Notes under the pieces: generated by a model | Database searches by the model: none | Told to the model about the DNA's origin: nothing | What the model saw: only the letters and a program-made list of their open reading frames with translations | Assembly: GCA_013397695.1 (NCBI GenBank) | Contig: VYZI01000256.1 | Location: 593,687-657,686 of the forward strand | Direction: 5' to 3' | Origin: Centropus unirufus | Lineage: Eukaryota > Chordata > Aves > Cuculiformes > Centropidae | Length of the DNA stretch: 64,000 bases | Shown here: positions 42,437 to 55,857 of the stretch, piece after piece | How the letters are laid out: the number at the start of each line of letters is the position of its first letter | Numbering within the stretch: position 1 is the first letter of the stretch | Position numbers and translations under genes: made by a program

Positions 42437-45400
42437 TAATGGCTCAGGACGGGCAAATTAACCTGAATGTTGATGTCATGCCCTTGATGTCTATTAATTG
42501 TTTTATCTTATGTGGCATCTTAGGACAGAAGTATTGAAGCACCAGTGCAAGTGTACTTTTATTAACCACATAAATAGCCCATCAGCATCTAAAAAAGGAT
42601 TGGAAAGGAAGGAGGGGTTCTTGCAAGGAGGTAAGGCTTGTAGGATCAGGGTGAGGGCATGTTGTGATGGAGGTGACTGAAATGTTTTGGGGCATTGATT
42701 CATCGCTGCCCTGCGGTCCCTGTTAAAGCAAGACTTGGGCTGGGAAAAGGGAACCAGGGCTGATGTGGGTATAGAGAACTGGAGGAAGCTGCTCGCACAC
42801 TGCCAAACTGTGAATTAAAGGCTCTGTGGCAGGCTGAGAACTGGAGTGAGAGTTGGTTTATGGGACTGTGGCTGGTCACTGCTTATCAATTGTGCCTTAG
42901 GTGGGTTGGATAAGGCCTGGTGCTGTGCACAGCTTATGGATGTGGTCAGAGGACATCATAAGAATGCCTCAAGAGCACCGTTACCTGTTATTTATTGCAG
43001 CAAAAGGGGGAGATCCCTCTGGTAACAATGGGTTTCTTGCAAGCCTTGCCTGAGGGAAGCATTAGAGTGAGGAAAGAGTCAGTGAGCTCAAACCAGGTAG
43101 AATTTTTGAGCTGACGGTGATCAAACACAGAACGGGTGTGGGAAGGTAACGAAAGACTGGTGAGGACCCTGGGGTGACCTTTTAGCTGGGATGCAGAGAA
43201 ACATGTATGGTAGTAATTGTTGCTTAGCTTTGTGTATTTGAGAAACACAGCTCTTGTGTTTAGATAACGCAGGCCAGTGAAACCTGAGGCCTTATAACAT
43301 GTTGAGATTCCAGGTCTGACAGGGAGAAAGATCAAAAGACTGGACTCTGCCCTAGTAAACGGGGAAAAGCAACATTTGGCTCTCATGCCTGAATTCTGTG
43401 GTGCTCGAGTTCTCCTGCTGGCATTTTCATCTCTATCCATCTGCCCTTCAGGGCTGCAGGCAAGGACCTAGCTCTGCCGTGCCTGTGTCCCTGGTTGCAT
43501 TCCCCCTGCCACGTGCTGATCTCAGAGTTGCCCTGGATTGCGAGTTCAGGGGAATAAATTTATTCTCACTTTACCCATGGCTTTGTGGTGGTTCCTGTGC
43601 TCTGCCCACGTTCTGCTGCCACAGCAGGCGAATGATTATTTCTGTGGGTGAGGACTTTGGAATGGTAGTCGCCTTTGCTACATCTTGGGAAGCTTCAGGG
43701 CTCTGATGAAGAGCTTATTCCCAGCAATGACACTTGTTAATGACATGAAACTATTCCTGCTGGGGTTTGGTATATTTGTGCTCACCTGAACTGCTGGGGA
43801 CGCTGAGGAAAGTGGGATTCTGAGTTTGGTTTTCTGCTGCAATGTGTGAGAGCTGTAATCTTTCAGGAAAGGCTGCTCCCCACAAAGGTCTTTGCTTCAC
43901 AACAAAACCTGACCTTTCCCTGTCTCCAGGCTCTACAGAAAACCTGTCCTAACGGTAGATTTTGTAAAACTCAGGAACGAAGATCTCGGTTTACTGGTGG
44001 ATCTTGTAATTCCTGTTGTTTTAGGAGCTACTCTGGGTCATGCTCAAGTCCTGTCTCCTCTGACATTGTCAGCTCGTGTTTTAGGGTTAGAGTTAGAGGC
44101 TGGGAGTCCTGGAACGTGGGAGAACTGCCTGGCAGCACCTCTTGCAAAGCCTGTGGCACTGAGTGCTGCTTTATGTGATGTGTATTTCATGGCAAGTTAT
44201 GGGGTACATGTATGTAAAAACCCCTGAGACTGGGCCTGTAGCTCTGTTTTATGACAACGATCAGCTAAGATCCCCGTCGCAGGAGCACCCTGGGCTAGCC
44301 CATGGCTGCACGTGGTGCTGCCAACATGTAGAGCCATCGCACAGGGAATTTTCTGAAGGGCTGTTGGGGTTCTCCATAGGTTTTGCTTTCACATCTTCTA
44401 CTGAAAACAAATAGGTTTCTCTGAGCCCCGCCTAGATCTTTGGGAAGAGGTAGAAATTGCAGGGAGGTCTGGCAGACACGGCCAGGGCTCAAGCACAACA
44501 ATGTTGTTCTTGGGTGAAAACTGCCTCACAGACAGAGCGCTGTAGGCTGCTCTGTTGATTGTTCCCTTGCTGTTCCCTCTTGCACAGTGACATTTCCCAA
44601 CAGAGGGTAGGAAAAGGTCTCTGCACATGCTTCCACTCACACTGAGAGGAGATCGAGCTGAGCCATGCCTCACTGTGACAGGTCAGGACATTCTTTATAC
44701 CCATCTCTGTCTCTCCCCTCCCGCTCTCTGTTCCTAAGAACAGAGGGTCAGCCTTTTTAATGTGTCAGTCACAGACACCGTGTATTGCTGAACTCTGTAG
44801 AAATCCAAATTTAGGACTAGAATTTGGAGCTTAGGAACTGTTCACTACGGAGTCTTGCAAAGCCTGAAGGTTTGAGGTGATGAGTGCTCGCAGCAAAGGT
44901 TATTTATTAATGTTATGTCATTTTTTTTCTGCAGCTCTGGGCAGAGCATGGCTCTGGGTTAGGAGTTCCGAAAGCAAGGGCTGGATGAGCATTTATTTAT
45001 TTATGACTGTGTATGTAATTCTTCCAGGATTGCGGCAAGGGCTGTTGCAGTTATCAAGCTGTGATGGGAGCTGTGGCAATTTTGAGCCATCTTGTTATTT
45101 CAAAGGTACGATTAAAGGAAATTTTCAAGGATATTTCAAGAGCCCTAACACCTCCTGGTCAGCCCGGCAGCAGCTGTAACTGCCATGTATTGTGGCTGGG
45201 GTCACTTCCAGGAAGCTGGAGGTGACTAATAGCTAGCGTTCCGGGAAGCACAGACCATTCAGTCCTTACTTTTTACAGAGCTCAGATGAAGGCTCGTACA
45301 AGTAGCAGAAAATGATTATTCGTGTGATTTTAGTCGAATACCTGTTAGTCACTGTGGTGGGTGTGCAGCAAGGTTGGCGGTGGGGTCTGCTGGTACTGAG

Positions 45401-48084
45401 GGTGTCTGGTATTAACAGAGATTTCCAAGGTCCTTTTTGTGTGGCCTTGCTGTAGGTATTTTGGCACCATTCTCATTCAGATTAAATAGACTTACAAAGC
45501 AGCCTTTACCAGCTCCTAATTAATTTGATGTAACCCCTTGATCCATCTCTAAGATCAGAGTTAAGGCTGCTATTGTGATTCAGAATTGATTTGTTGGGTT
45601 CTTGCTCTTTCCAGATTGGGACAGAACGGAGTGGTTTCTGGTGGGCTGTGTTCAGACTGGGCAGGTTTTGAGCCCAGGGTTCGTTTAAGGGAAAGGTATG
45701 GTTTTTACTCAAGCCGGAACTGAGGAATAATGATGGTGTTTAGGTGCATGAGGACTTCCTAATGGTGGTCCTAGAAGAAACAGGTGGCTCTTGTGAGATT
45801 TGGGGTTTAATCATCAGCAGTTAAAGGTTTTTTTTGATAGAAGAAACTGTTCTGTATTTAAACTTGATTTGGTAAGGGTCGATATTCATCTCTAGGCTAT
45901 GGTTTCTATGGTTTGCTGATTTGAAAGAGAATTAGGAGCCTAGTAAAAACCGAGTAATTGCTTTGTAAATGAGAAAATCACAAACAATAGAATTAGGAAA
46001 CAGCAGAAGTTTTCAATGCCTGAAGCCAATGGGATGCTGCTCCTCATTTGACTCAGCATGTGATGAATGCATCATTCATAGACTGGACCCCAATTGATGC
46101 CTGAGAGCAGAGAGGGGTGGGCTCCTTGCTGTGCCAGGTACTGGCAAGGTTCTCCCTGGGTAGGACTGCAGTGGTTTGCAGGCATTGCATGCTCCACCTT
46201 TGCAATCGGGCTGCTCTTCGCAGTCTTTCCAAACTGTGGGTTTCATGAGGGCATTCCCTCCCACTGCCTCTTTCTTTTCTCCTTACACCATTAAGCATAA
46301 GAGTGGGAATTTTTTCTTCGTCTACGGGGTTAGTCTGGGGGTTGTTTTTTAGCAGAGGAAGCTCAAATACAGATGGCTGCTGTTTTGCTGCACGCTGAGA
46401 TCTTCTGTCCCCCCTGTGTAGCTGTTGCAGAGGATGATTGCATCTGAGCAAAGAGAAGGTGGACCTGGACCTTCTGTGAGCGTTGCTGGAGTTTTTCTCT
46501 CTTGTTTTGCCATCTGTGGGCAATTTGCTCTGGGGAGGAAAAGTGAGGAAAGCACTGCTGAAAAATAGGGGATTTAAACCATCCATCGAGTGAAATTGCA
46601 TGAGGCAGTGTTAGAAGCAAACCAAACCAGTACGAACCAAAGAAAAACCTCCCCTGAACAGAAATTTTAAGACGATGCATCCATGTGAGGGGCCCATTTC
46701 AGGCCTGTCTGTGTTAAAAGGACTGGGACAAAATGTCAGTGGCTGAGTAAAAACATCTCTGTTGCAGAACAAGGGGTTTGGGCAACTTCCTCAGCAGGAA
46801 CTGCCCTTGGAAGAGGATTTGAATGCTGAGGAAGTCGCAGTTTCCATCCCCAGACCAAGCCCACAAGTTCTTGGGGGCTTTATGGAAGATGAAAGAGTCG
46901 GGCAACATAATCCAAGTTTAGTTTCTAGGAGATGACAGCTTAGCAGTTGTAGGTCTTAATTGTGAGCTGAGGTTGCAGGTGGGCTCGTACGCAAAACAAC
47001 ATGGCCCAGAAGGTGTTTATATCCTTTCTAATCTGTAATTCCTCCACAAGAAAAGCTCCTAGAAAAATCCCCCAGGGGATGTAGAGAATAAATCTATTCT
47101 TTAAATCTTCTTAGCACAGGAAGAGAGGAGGAATTGTAAGGTTTCCTCTGACAATGAATTGGAGGTTTTGGGATTTTTCACAGTCAGGCTGGCCTCTCTG
47201 AGGCAGTTGGCTTTAAACAAGTCTTGGAAACTCTAGAAAGTGTGGAAATAGTGATGCTGTATTGTATAGAAAAAGCAGAGATGAGCAAGTTCCCTGAATA
47301 TGGTGACATTTGCTTTCAGCACTCCCCGACTCAATGGGGTTTGAACAATGCAGGGCAAAGATTGCAGGGAATCCTGGTTACGTCCAGTTACACATCTGAA
47401 GAAAGCAAATCCCAGCTGGTTTATGCTTGATAAACAGGGAAAGGGAAATGTATGTCCTCTCATGCTTAGTATGTATGTTTTCTCTGTCCTGGAAAAGGTT
47501 TTAATGGGATTTAACTGGGTCAGGCATTAACTGCATTGGCCCACAACCTGCCCTTTATTTTCTCTCTTATAGGTAACATCAGGAAACTGGGAAACCTCGG
47601 GTGTAACCTGGGCAGTGTCGCAAGGTGTGCTCCAGCCCCGTAGCAGGTATTTGCTCCTCATCCCTGGCTCAAGCTCACAAACAAGGCCTCTACTGTTGAA
47701 CAGTGTAATCCTGGACTTGCCCTTTGTACTTGCCCTGCCAGAATCAGCGCCCTTTGTCCAGGGCAAAGGGGTCAGAGCAGAGCTCTCTGATGTACTGTGT
47801 CTGACACCGAGCCAGCCCCGGAGGGAGCAGTGACACCACTGTGGCCTCTCTGCATCTGGAAGTCCAGGTATCTAGGACACAGATTTATGGGATATTCTTC
47901 AGTGCATCCTATGGCCCAGCTCAATGAAGTGAAATGCATTGGGAAATGTAGGCACTGGCTTCTACTCCCTGGAGAAACCTCCGTAGCTGAGACTGGGAAG
48001 GAAGTGGGGAATATGGAGATGTAGCTGCTACTGTGGCAGGGCAAAAGGTGCACAGTAGTATTGCTGAACAGGATAAAGACAGGT
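42437..48084. other. Intergenic DNA with one unclassified repeat copy
   Basis: No gene is supported. Reverse open frames at 42988-43440 (150 codons) and 46053-46601 (182 codons) show no motif I know. The only repeat seen is copy B at 44305-44606. Confidence 0.45.
44305..44606 (+). repeat. Unclassified dispersed repeat, copy B
   Basis: It matches copy A at 28420-28680 in two blocks (44338-44450 and about 44560-44606), with extra sequence between them. Both copies are on the same strand, 15.9 kb apart. Confidence 0.7.
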
Positions 48085-48150
48085 AGGTGGAGTTGGAATT
48101 GGATGGCCTTTAAGGTTCCAAACTATCCCAAACCATTCTATGATTCTAGG
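48085..48150 (+). mobile_element. CR1 3' end fragment
   Basis: The forward tail reads GGAATTGGATGGCCTTTAAG and AAACCATTCTATGATTCTAG. Confidence 0.88.
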
Positions 48151-50036
48151 TATCAGACAACTTTGGCAGCCCCAGACAGTTTTACCTCACAAGGAAAACA
48201 CCGCTTGGCAATTGGTGCTGCTAGTAATTATGAGTAAAGATTCTTGGAGTCACTATTTTTCCCTTACAGGTTTTCAGCTGTAATTGTGCACATGGATATG
48301 AGGAAAATACTCCTCTGAAAGCTGACATGTTCCTCTCGGCCGTGGCATTGGGAGCCAAATGTCTGCTCTAGGGGAATGAGTGCAGGAGATTGTGCAGAGT
48401 TATTGGTCAGCCAAGGCCACCAAAACCCAGTGCTTATCTGCTTTGTATAACTAACGGTTTCCCTCAGGGCATGTTTCAAATGTCATTAAGAAGTGCTAGT
48501 GCAGTTACTTTCACCGAGCCATTTATCCATTTCTTAATGTGCGTGCAGATGCCTGTAAGCACAAGAACCTAATGCTGCCTGTGGTAAAAGCAGATAACAG
48601 CAGAGAATGTCTTCATAGAAAAAAAGATGCTAAAAACCCAACTGAGAGAGCAAGCTATGGAGAGAATAACCTGAATGTCTTCAAGGCAGCCACCTAAAAC
48701 TCAGCTTTGCTCCCTTTGGGTGAAAGTATGCTCTGAAGAACGCTGAAGGGTGCTGTTCCATTCCCCAGAGCAGCAAAGGGCGCATACACTTTGTGTGGTT
48801 CTTATAGAAAGCAGAGCCGTTCGGGATGAAAAGTAGCCCTGTTCTTGCTGCAGCCTTTACGTGGTGCTGGGCAAGTATTGCTAATTCTGCGGATGCACAT
48901 TGGCCACACACCTCCAGCTTGCTCGGCGTCTGAGTGAATAACCCGCAGTCTGACTGACAGCCGTGAAGAGCAGCACCAAAGTCAGCAGGTGCCCTCCAAG
49001 CTGACAAGAGCACAATAAAGAGCTCTCCAAAGGAAAAGACCCTAGGTGCCTCTCTGGATGCATAAATCAGCGTGCAGGCGTAAAGCTGCCACCCCTGTGC
49101 TTCGGCTCCTAAGCTGTAAAGTAGTTCTGTGGATTTAAAATTATTTTTGCTCGCAGACAGATTGGACGGTGCTGTGCTCACATGGTCAAAAGGCAGCAGG
49201 GAAATGGAGGTGTCTTGGATTCAAAGCAGGGTTTTAATGCTGTTCAGAACAAAATGGACAGTCAGAAGAAAAAAATAGTAATTGGATATTAATGGGAAAT
49301 TATTCATTGTGGCACAAGTGATGGAGAAAACCAGCCTGGTCTGTGTCAGCAAGTGGGGCTGTGGAGTGCGCAGATAAAGGGAGGCCATGCGGAGTTATTG
49401 GAGTTGGGAAGCAGGCATAATAAACCCGCACTGATTTACGTGCTTACTTCTCCTTTGCCAATTCATTTGTCTGGAATGTTTGGGAGGTAGCTGTAGAAGA
49501 GTTTAGCCTTGCTGCTCGGCCCTGGCTGTCATTACAGGAAGACCCGCAGCTCAGCTGCTCCGCAACGCTCTGGGCGAGCTGCAGAAACCACTTTCCTCAC
49601 TGTGGGAGGGGAATTGTGTTTCCAGCTGAGGCAAAAGCTCCAAGGGACATCAGTGGTCCCTCCGCATATCCTTACACTTGAGAAACATTGTATAGGCAGA
49701 GTGTGTTCGTTGCCTTGAAAACAGGGATCCTGCAGTTCAAAGAGACAAAACGGGATGAGGGTGTGAATCGCTGTCCCAGGCAGATGCCAGCAGCCTGGAA
49801 GGCTGGGATTGATGTGAGTTGTCTTAGCTTGCAAGCCCATCATTGTCCACCTTGCCAGGATCAGTGTGTGACTGTCACCTGTGAGCATGTCTTGCATACT
49901 TTGGCTCTCAGTGGACACAGGACTGAGACGAGTCAAGCTTTGCACAGCGTTCAGACAGGAGGAGTGTTCAGCTTCCTTCAGACTGTGCAGGGTTGAAACC
50001 TGTTGCCTGGAAGAGAAAGGCCTCAAAGGCAAAATA
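48151..50036. other. Intergenic DNA
   Basis: No supported gene, RNA or repeat is seen. Confidence 0.45.
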
Positions 50037-50590
50037 TAGAACCATGGAAGGATTTGGGTCGGAAGGGACCTCAAAGCCCATCCAGTTCCACTCCCTGCCA
50101 TGGGCAGGGGCACCTCCCACTGGATCAGGGGACTCAAAGCCCCATCCAGCCTGGCCTTGAACACCTCCAGGGATGGGACAGCCACAGCTTCTCTGGGCAG
50201 CCTGGGTCAGAGCCTTCCCACCCTCCCAGCAGACAATTTCTTCCTAATATCTCACCTAAATCTCCCATCTTTCAGCTTCAAACAATTCCCCTCATCCATT
50301 CCCTGCCCTCCCTTATCAAGAGCCCATCCCCAGCTTTCTTGGAGCCACCTTCAGCACTGAAAGCTGCTGTAAGGTTTCCCCGGAGCCTTCTGTTCTCCAG
50401 GCTGAACAACCCCAACTCTCCCAGCCTGTCCTCATATGGGAGGTGCTCCAGCCCTCGGGTCATCTTTGTGGCATCCTCTGAACTCACCCCAGCAGCTCCA
50501 TGTCCTGCGCTGAGGCCTCCAGAGCTGAATGCAGGACTTGTAGTGGAATCTCATGAGAGTGCAGCAGAGGGGCAGAATCCTCTCTCTCCC
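50037..50590 (-). mobile_element. CR1 fragment, about 0.55 kb
   Basis: The reverse CR1 begins ATAGAACCATGGAAGGATTT and runs through CTCCCACTGGATCAGGGGAC into the ORF2 end; on the minus strand DRLGELGLFSLENRRLRGNL is still readable. Confidence 0.93.
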
Positions 50591-52606
50591 CCTGCTTTTC
50601 CGCCTGCTTTTGATTCAGAATCACTAGTGTTAAGGTGTGTCAGCTCTGGCTAAATTGCATGCTGGGAGAAGGTTTTTGTGCCAAACCAACAGTGTTAGAG
50701 CTGGACTGAGCTGCCTTTGTGCACTGAGTGCAATACGTTTTGTTCTCTCCCTCTGCGTGCTTAGGGGGTACAAGACTCCTCTGCGACACCATTGGGCTGC
50801 AACTGCACAGCCCACATCAGGCAAAGATATTTATAAAACAGCACCTGTGGAGTTTGACAGGGAATGAAGAGGTGATACTGTGGACTTACTTCCCCTGCAA
50901 GAGTCCTTCTGCCTCCTTCTCCTTCTTCCCATCCTTCTGGGAAAGATTAACCACAGAAGCTGGTTTTTATGTAGCTCTCGTTCTGGCATGGATGCTGGGG
51001 TGTCCTCATTCATATTCAGCACCTGAGTTCTCCTTCAGTAAAATGGATTATTTCTGCCTTTTCACAGTTGGATGCTAAACAAATTCCGAGCCTTTGATTG
51101 CTCTGTGCAGTAAAAATCAGCATTTTAAGTGTATTGTGCTGACTTTCAGTCTGTGCTCTCTGGATACCTGGAGGTTTGGGAGATCCTTGTGGACGCTTCA
51201 TGAAAGGTGATTAAGGCAAGGCAGTGTCTTATCAGTTGCTTTAGGTTGATTTTAAGAGAGAGGCACCTCTGCTGTAGGGTCCAAAACCCAAGGACCTTTG
51301 AAGTGTTTGGAATTTCTTGTGGACAAACCATCTTTGAATTTGACCTTTGAGACTTGTGTGAATTTGTATGCTTGAGGATGGCTCTTTCTCTCTTATCTCT
51401 CTTTAGGAATGTCTGCTACCCAATAATTGCTGTATTAATATGGTTATGTTGATTGTTTACAGGCTATAGTGGAAACTTTGGCCAATGGGAAGCACAGGCT
51501 TTTACAGAAAAAGGAAGAATGAAAGATGAGTCAGGGAGGATAGAAACTATGAATAAAGTGAGGAATGGATGGACTCAGGTGGGTTCCAAACCCTCAAGGT
51601 TTGTGCACATGGAATGGTGTTTGGGTTCCCCTTGGATGGCACAGCCTAAAGCACTTGGCTAAGGGGGTGTGTGTGCATTTGGAAAGACAATAAAGGAGCT
51701 GCCTACAGCCAGGTCCCATGCAGCCATCACCCTTTCAGCTCCACACTGTGTGTCTGTCAGTGGCTTTTCCCACCTGCTGTAGGGGAGAGGCTGTAGCCCT
51801 TGCTGCAGCAAGCCAGAGGCAGCATTCCCACAACAGTGTGATCATTGGGCTCAGCTACATGTGCAAGATCAATGACTTTTGTGAAGAAATACTTAGTGGA
51901 GCTAAGTAAGCTAAGCAGTGTCACTGTTGTGCTGTGGGTTAGACAGCTTGTTTATGAGCAGGGTCCATACAGCATGCCCGGTGCCATCAGGGTTTCCACA
52001 GTCAGACTATCAAGTACCAAGAGTTCCAGTGGGGCTGGGTTGCTGGAAGTACACAGTGAGTAAAAAGCAACATGGAGTTTAATCCCATTTTATGTATGTT
52101 TTTTTGGAACTGGAGATTCCAGAAGGGAATTGGTGTGTGAGCTGTTCACGAGGTGGAGAACTTTCTCTCAGGTGTTAGTTATGCCCCTGGCTTGGCTCAG
52201 CACTTCAGCACTCAGGATTGATTCCCGTTGACTCCCATCAAGAACTTAAGGTGAGGAATGGGGCCCTTGGCTGCAAGACAGTCTATGTGAAAAGATGATA
52301 GACCATTTATTCAGTGTGTTAGAAGGATTGTTAACTTTTCAAAAGCTGCTAAATGCACTCTGGTGTCATAGCATGCAGTTCAAAATAACAGTACCTGTTT
52401 GCTGTTCTGCTTTGCACTGTTGGCACACTCAGCATGTTTCTCCTTAATGGATTCTCTTCCCTTTTTCCTGGCTGTATTTATAGCCTTACTTGCTTGCCAT
52501 CTGCATGATAAGTTTGTTAATTGCCTGCAGGATGGTGGTAGGAATTGGCTAATTTATTCCTGTTTCTTGCTAGGGGTCTGTGAGCTCGTGGGGCTTTTGA
52601 GGTTAT
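50591..52606. other. Intergenic DNA
   Basis: No confirmed gene is seen. An open segment with exon-like borders lies at 51464-51578 and is treated as a finding only. Confidence 0.45.
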
Positions 52607-52735
52607 CATAGAATCATTAAGGTTGGAAAAGACCTCTCAGGTCATCCAGTCCAACCATCAGCCCTGCACAACTCTGCCTACTAAACCATGTGCCCGAGTG
52701 CCACGTATACAATAGGATTATAAGGTTTTCTCTTT
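52607..52735 (-). mobile_element. CR1 3' end fragment
   Basis: The reverse tail reads TATCATAGAATCATTAAGGT, TGGAAAAGACCTCTCAGGTC and ATCCAGTCCAACCATCAGCC. Confidence 0.92.
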
Positions 52736-53204
52736 GCAAGGAGGTGGGCACTGGTACTGGTACCTTTAGCTCTGCATGGAGAGCTGCGTCAGCTGCTTAA
52801 AGCAGTGTAAAGAGGAGGCCACACCAGGGGTCTGTCATCTTCTAGCCCGGCTGCTGCAGAGCATGGTGAACAGTGGGGAAAAGCACAGAGGAAATATTGA
52901 GGGGGAAAGGGATGAACTTCCCATGGTTCTGTGTAGCTCCAGCAATGCCAGGACAGGATGGGTGAGCCTCGGGGCTGCGTTCTGTGGGGGTCAGCAAAGT
53001 GGCGCTGGCAGAGGTGAAGAAACTTCTTGCATCCAAAACAACTCGGACCTCATTCCTACTTGGACTTTGTGTGTTGTAACGGAAGACAGAGGTAGCTCTG
53101 GTGATCATAGTGGAAGGATGTGCTTGTGCCATGCTTCCTTTCACCGGTGAGGGGTGAGGTGCTGTGCATAATCTTCCCCAGCCTCTCTGAGCTCCTGACA
53201 CATC
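52736..53204. other. Intergenic DNA
   Basis: I see nothing recognisable between two CR1 fragments. Confidence 0.45.
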
Positions 53205-53372
53205 AGGAACAGGCTGGACAGGGAAACCATGGCTGCCCTATCCCTGAAGGTGTCCAAGGACAGGTTGTATTAGGCTTTGATCCCCCTGGTCTAGTGGGAG
53301 GTGTCCCTGCCCATGGCAGAGGGGTGGAACACCATGGGTCTCTTCCCATCCAAACCATTCCATGATTCTATG
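53205..53372 (+). mobile_element. CR1 3' end fragment
   Basis: The forward tail reads GGTCTAGTGGGAGGTGTCCC and ends CCAAACCATTCCATGATTCT. Confidence 0.92.
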
Positions 53373-55469
53373 CTCATGGCACTCACATGTTTGGCCATCG
53401 CATCAGGCTGTTGCAGCACCTTCAAAACTTGTGCTGTTCCCGCTCTCTTTGTCCTGGCAGCATGTTGCTGCTGCTGTGCTGCTTCCAACACTGCAATGGA
53501 TATTGTACAAATTCCTGCCTGCACAGCTCACGTCCTCAGGCTCAGGTTGCTGGAGAAAGCTAAGCTGAGAACCAGTTTTAGAACTTGATGGCATCTTCTC
53601 TTATCTGAGAAGAAGCAGCTTGTGCTCCGTCTGTCTGTATCTCTCTGTGATCCTGTCTTTCTCCTTTTGTCCAGGTGGTTTGGTTGGCAATGTAGGATGA
53701 TGCACCCGCTGACCCAGTGTAGCTTATCCAGCACGCTGGTGTGTGAGAGCAGGGAAAAAGGAGGAAGCATAGTTTTCTCTAAGTCCTAAGTCTGGAAGGG
53801 TGGTGCTTTGTCTTTCCCATGGAGTTTGCTTAAAAAAAGCAGTGAGGATTTCTCACAAGTGGTGTCAAACAATCCTCTCTGCCTAATGTTGCCTTCTAAC
53901 TGCAGCAACTATGAACACGGAGGAGGGGAGCACAGCGGCTCTTGTCAAAGGAACCTCTGTGGATTTGGTCATACAAGGAAGAGGATTTGCTCATGTAAGG
54001 AAGAGGTATCTGTGAAGCAGATAGATAGAGATCCGTTGCAAAGGTCCAGGAGAAGCAGCGGGAAGGCGCAATTGTTTCTTAGAGGCTTAATGTCTGCTGC
54101 CAGGCCTGCAGAGTAGCTGAACACATTGCGTCTCCAGGTTTCTGTAATTACCATAATCAGGCACTTGGACTTGCAGGCACAGTTTTCTGTATATTTGCGA
54201 AGTGCCAAAATACTCTGGTTGTTCTGTGGCACTCAAACAGCTCACAACCCAGAGCCGCTTAAGTCTTGTTTTCACTGAGTTGACACAGGGCAAAATCAGG
54301 CTGGAAATGCAAGGGCGGTTTTCTGTTGCCAATTCCTGTTTCAGTGGCCAAAGTGTACATAGAGAAATCCATCAGGGAAAGCAATTTCCCTTTCTCCTGC
54401 CCAACAGTTCTGTTGTTGGTGTGAAAGCCTAACACACATGAGGAATACAACACAGTAAATGTCATTTTTATTTTAGTACAGTCGGTTGTGGGGAATGTCC
54501 TTGTTCTTTCCCCAGGCTTAGGCTGCTTGTGAGGAGTACTTTACCTAAGATCATATTAGAATAATGAGCTGCCTTAGTGTGCCGGGGGGGAAAAGCTGTG
54601 TCCCAGTTTGGAGGGCATCTGGGCAGCAGCTGCCATTACAGCCCATGTTGGAGCAGAACCTTCCCTGCAGGCATTCGAGAGAGCCAGTACCACTTAAATA
54701 TCTGCCCTGGTATGAATGTTACGAAGTGCTTGGTCTTCAGGCATCTTCCTAACTGAATATTTGGCTTTTATTACCCCCGGGAATCATGAAGGTTTTGGGT
54801 TGAGAAGAAGGAACTAAACCTTTGGATGCAAAAGCTCCTGAAGTGTTTTATTTTATCTTTAAACCAGCCTTCACAAAACACACGAGGCTTCCAAAAGCCT
54901 CCTGCAAGGCAAAACTCCTTTTGCTAACTCAGTTGTTTGTCCTGTAGGACAAAGGGGAAAATAAAACAGGCCATATTGTATCTACATGTATCTACTTTGT
55001 GACTACAGACACAGTCAAGTACGCAGTTGATTTTAATCCTGCATTCCTGAACAATTCAAGTGTACGAAGTGAATAAGATTTCTGCATCGAAGAGGGTATG
55101 ATCCTGCTGTGCCATTATTATCTTCTTCCAGATAAATTGCAGCTTTATCAGAAATAGAGATGGACTTGATTGTAGGTTTCAAAGTATCCTTAGCAATGAG
55201 GTGTTCTGCTATTCAGCACCCCATGTGGAATAGAAGTCACCTCTGACGTGACTTTCCTGACTTTTGTAGACACAAGGAAGAAATTATCTGGACTTTCAGT
55301 ATTTTAAGCCAGGAGGTCAACAATCCACTGAAAAATTGGATTATGTGGCAAAGTACATGAAAATGTAGATACATTTCCAGTGCTTTGGTTTTCTTCCCTG
55401 AGAAGTACTTTGGTTTGTGCCACCTTATTTCAGGGGATCATTACATGTTCACAGGATCAGCCTTGTACG
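53373..55469. other. Intergenic DNA
   Basis: No supported gene, RNA or repeat is seen. Confidence 0.45.
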
Positions 55470-55857
55470 ATCCTGGCGGAGGGGCCTGAGGCTGTATAGC
55501 CTGGAGAAAAGGAGGCTGAGGGGAGAGCTCATCAGTCTCTGCAGCCCCGCGAAAGGAGGTTGTGGTGAAGTGGGTCTCGGTGTCTTCTCCCCAGTGACAG
55601 GCAATGGGGTGAGAGGAAATGCCTCAAGTTTCCCCAAGGCAGGTTCAAATTGGACATCAGAAAAAATGTCTTCATGGAAAGAGTTCCTGGGCCCTGGCAG
55701 AGGCTGCACAGGGGGGTGGTGGAGTCACCGTCCCTGAAGGGGTTTAACAATAGGGCAGATGGGAGGTGCTCAGGGATGGTTTGGTAGTGGACAGGGACAC
55801 CTGGACTTGATGATCTCGAATGTCTTTTCCAACCGAACTAAAATATTCTGTGATTCT
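55470..55857 (+). mobile_element. CR1 fragment
   Basis: The forward CR1 reads GCCTGGAGAAAAGGAGGCTG, GGTCTCGGTGTCTTCTCCCC and ends in CCAACCGAACTAAAATATTC TGTGATTCT. Confidence 0.93.

Noticed and set aside
42988..43440. 150-codon reverse open frame
   Set aside because: No recognised family and no gene context.
46053..46601. 182-codon reverse open frame
   Set aside because: Low-information composition, no family match and no splice or promoter signals.
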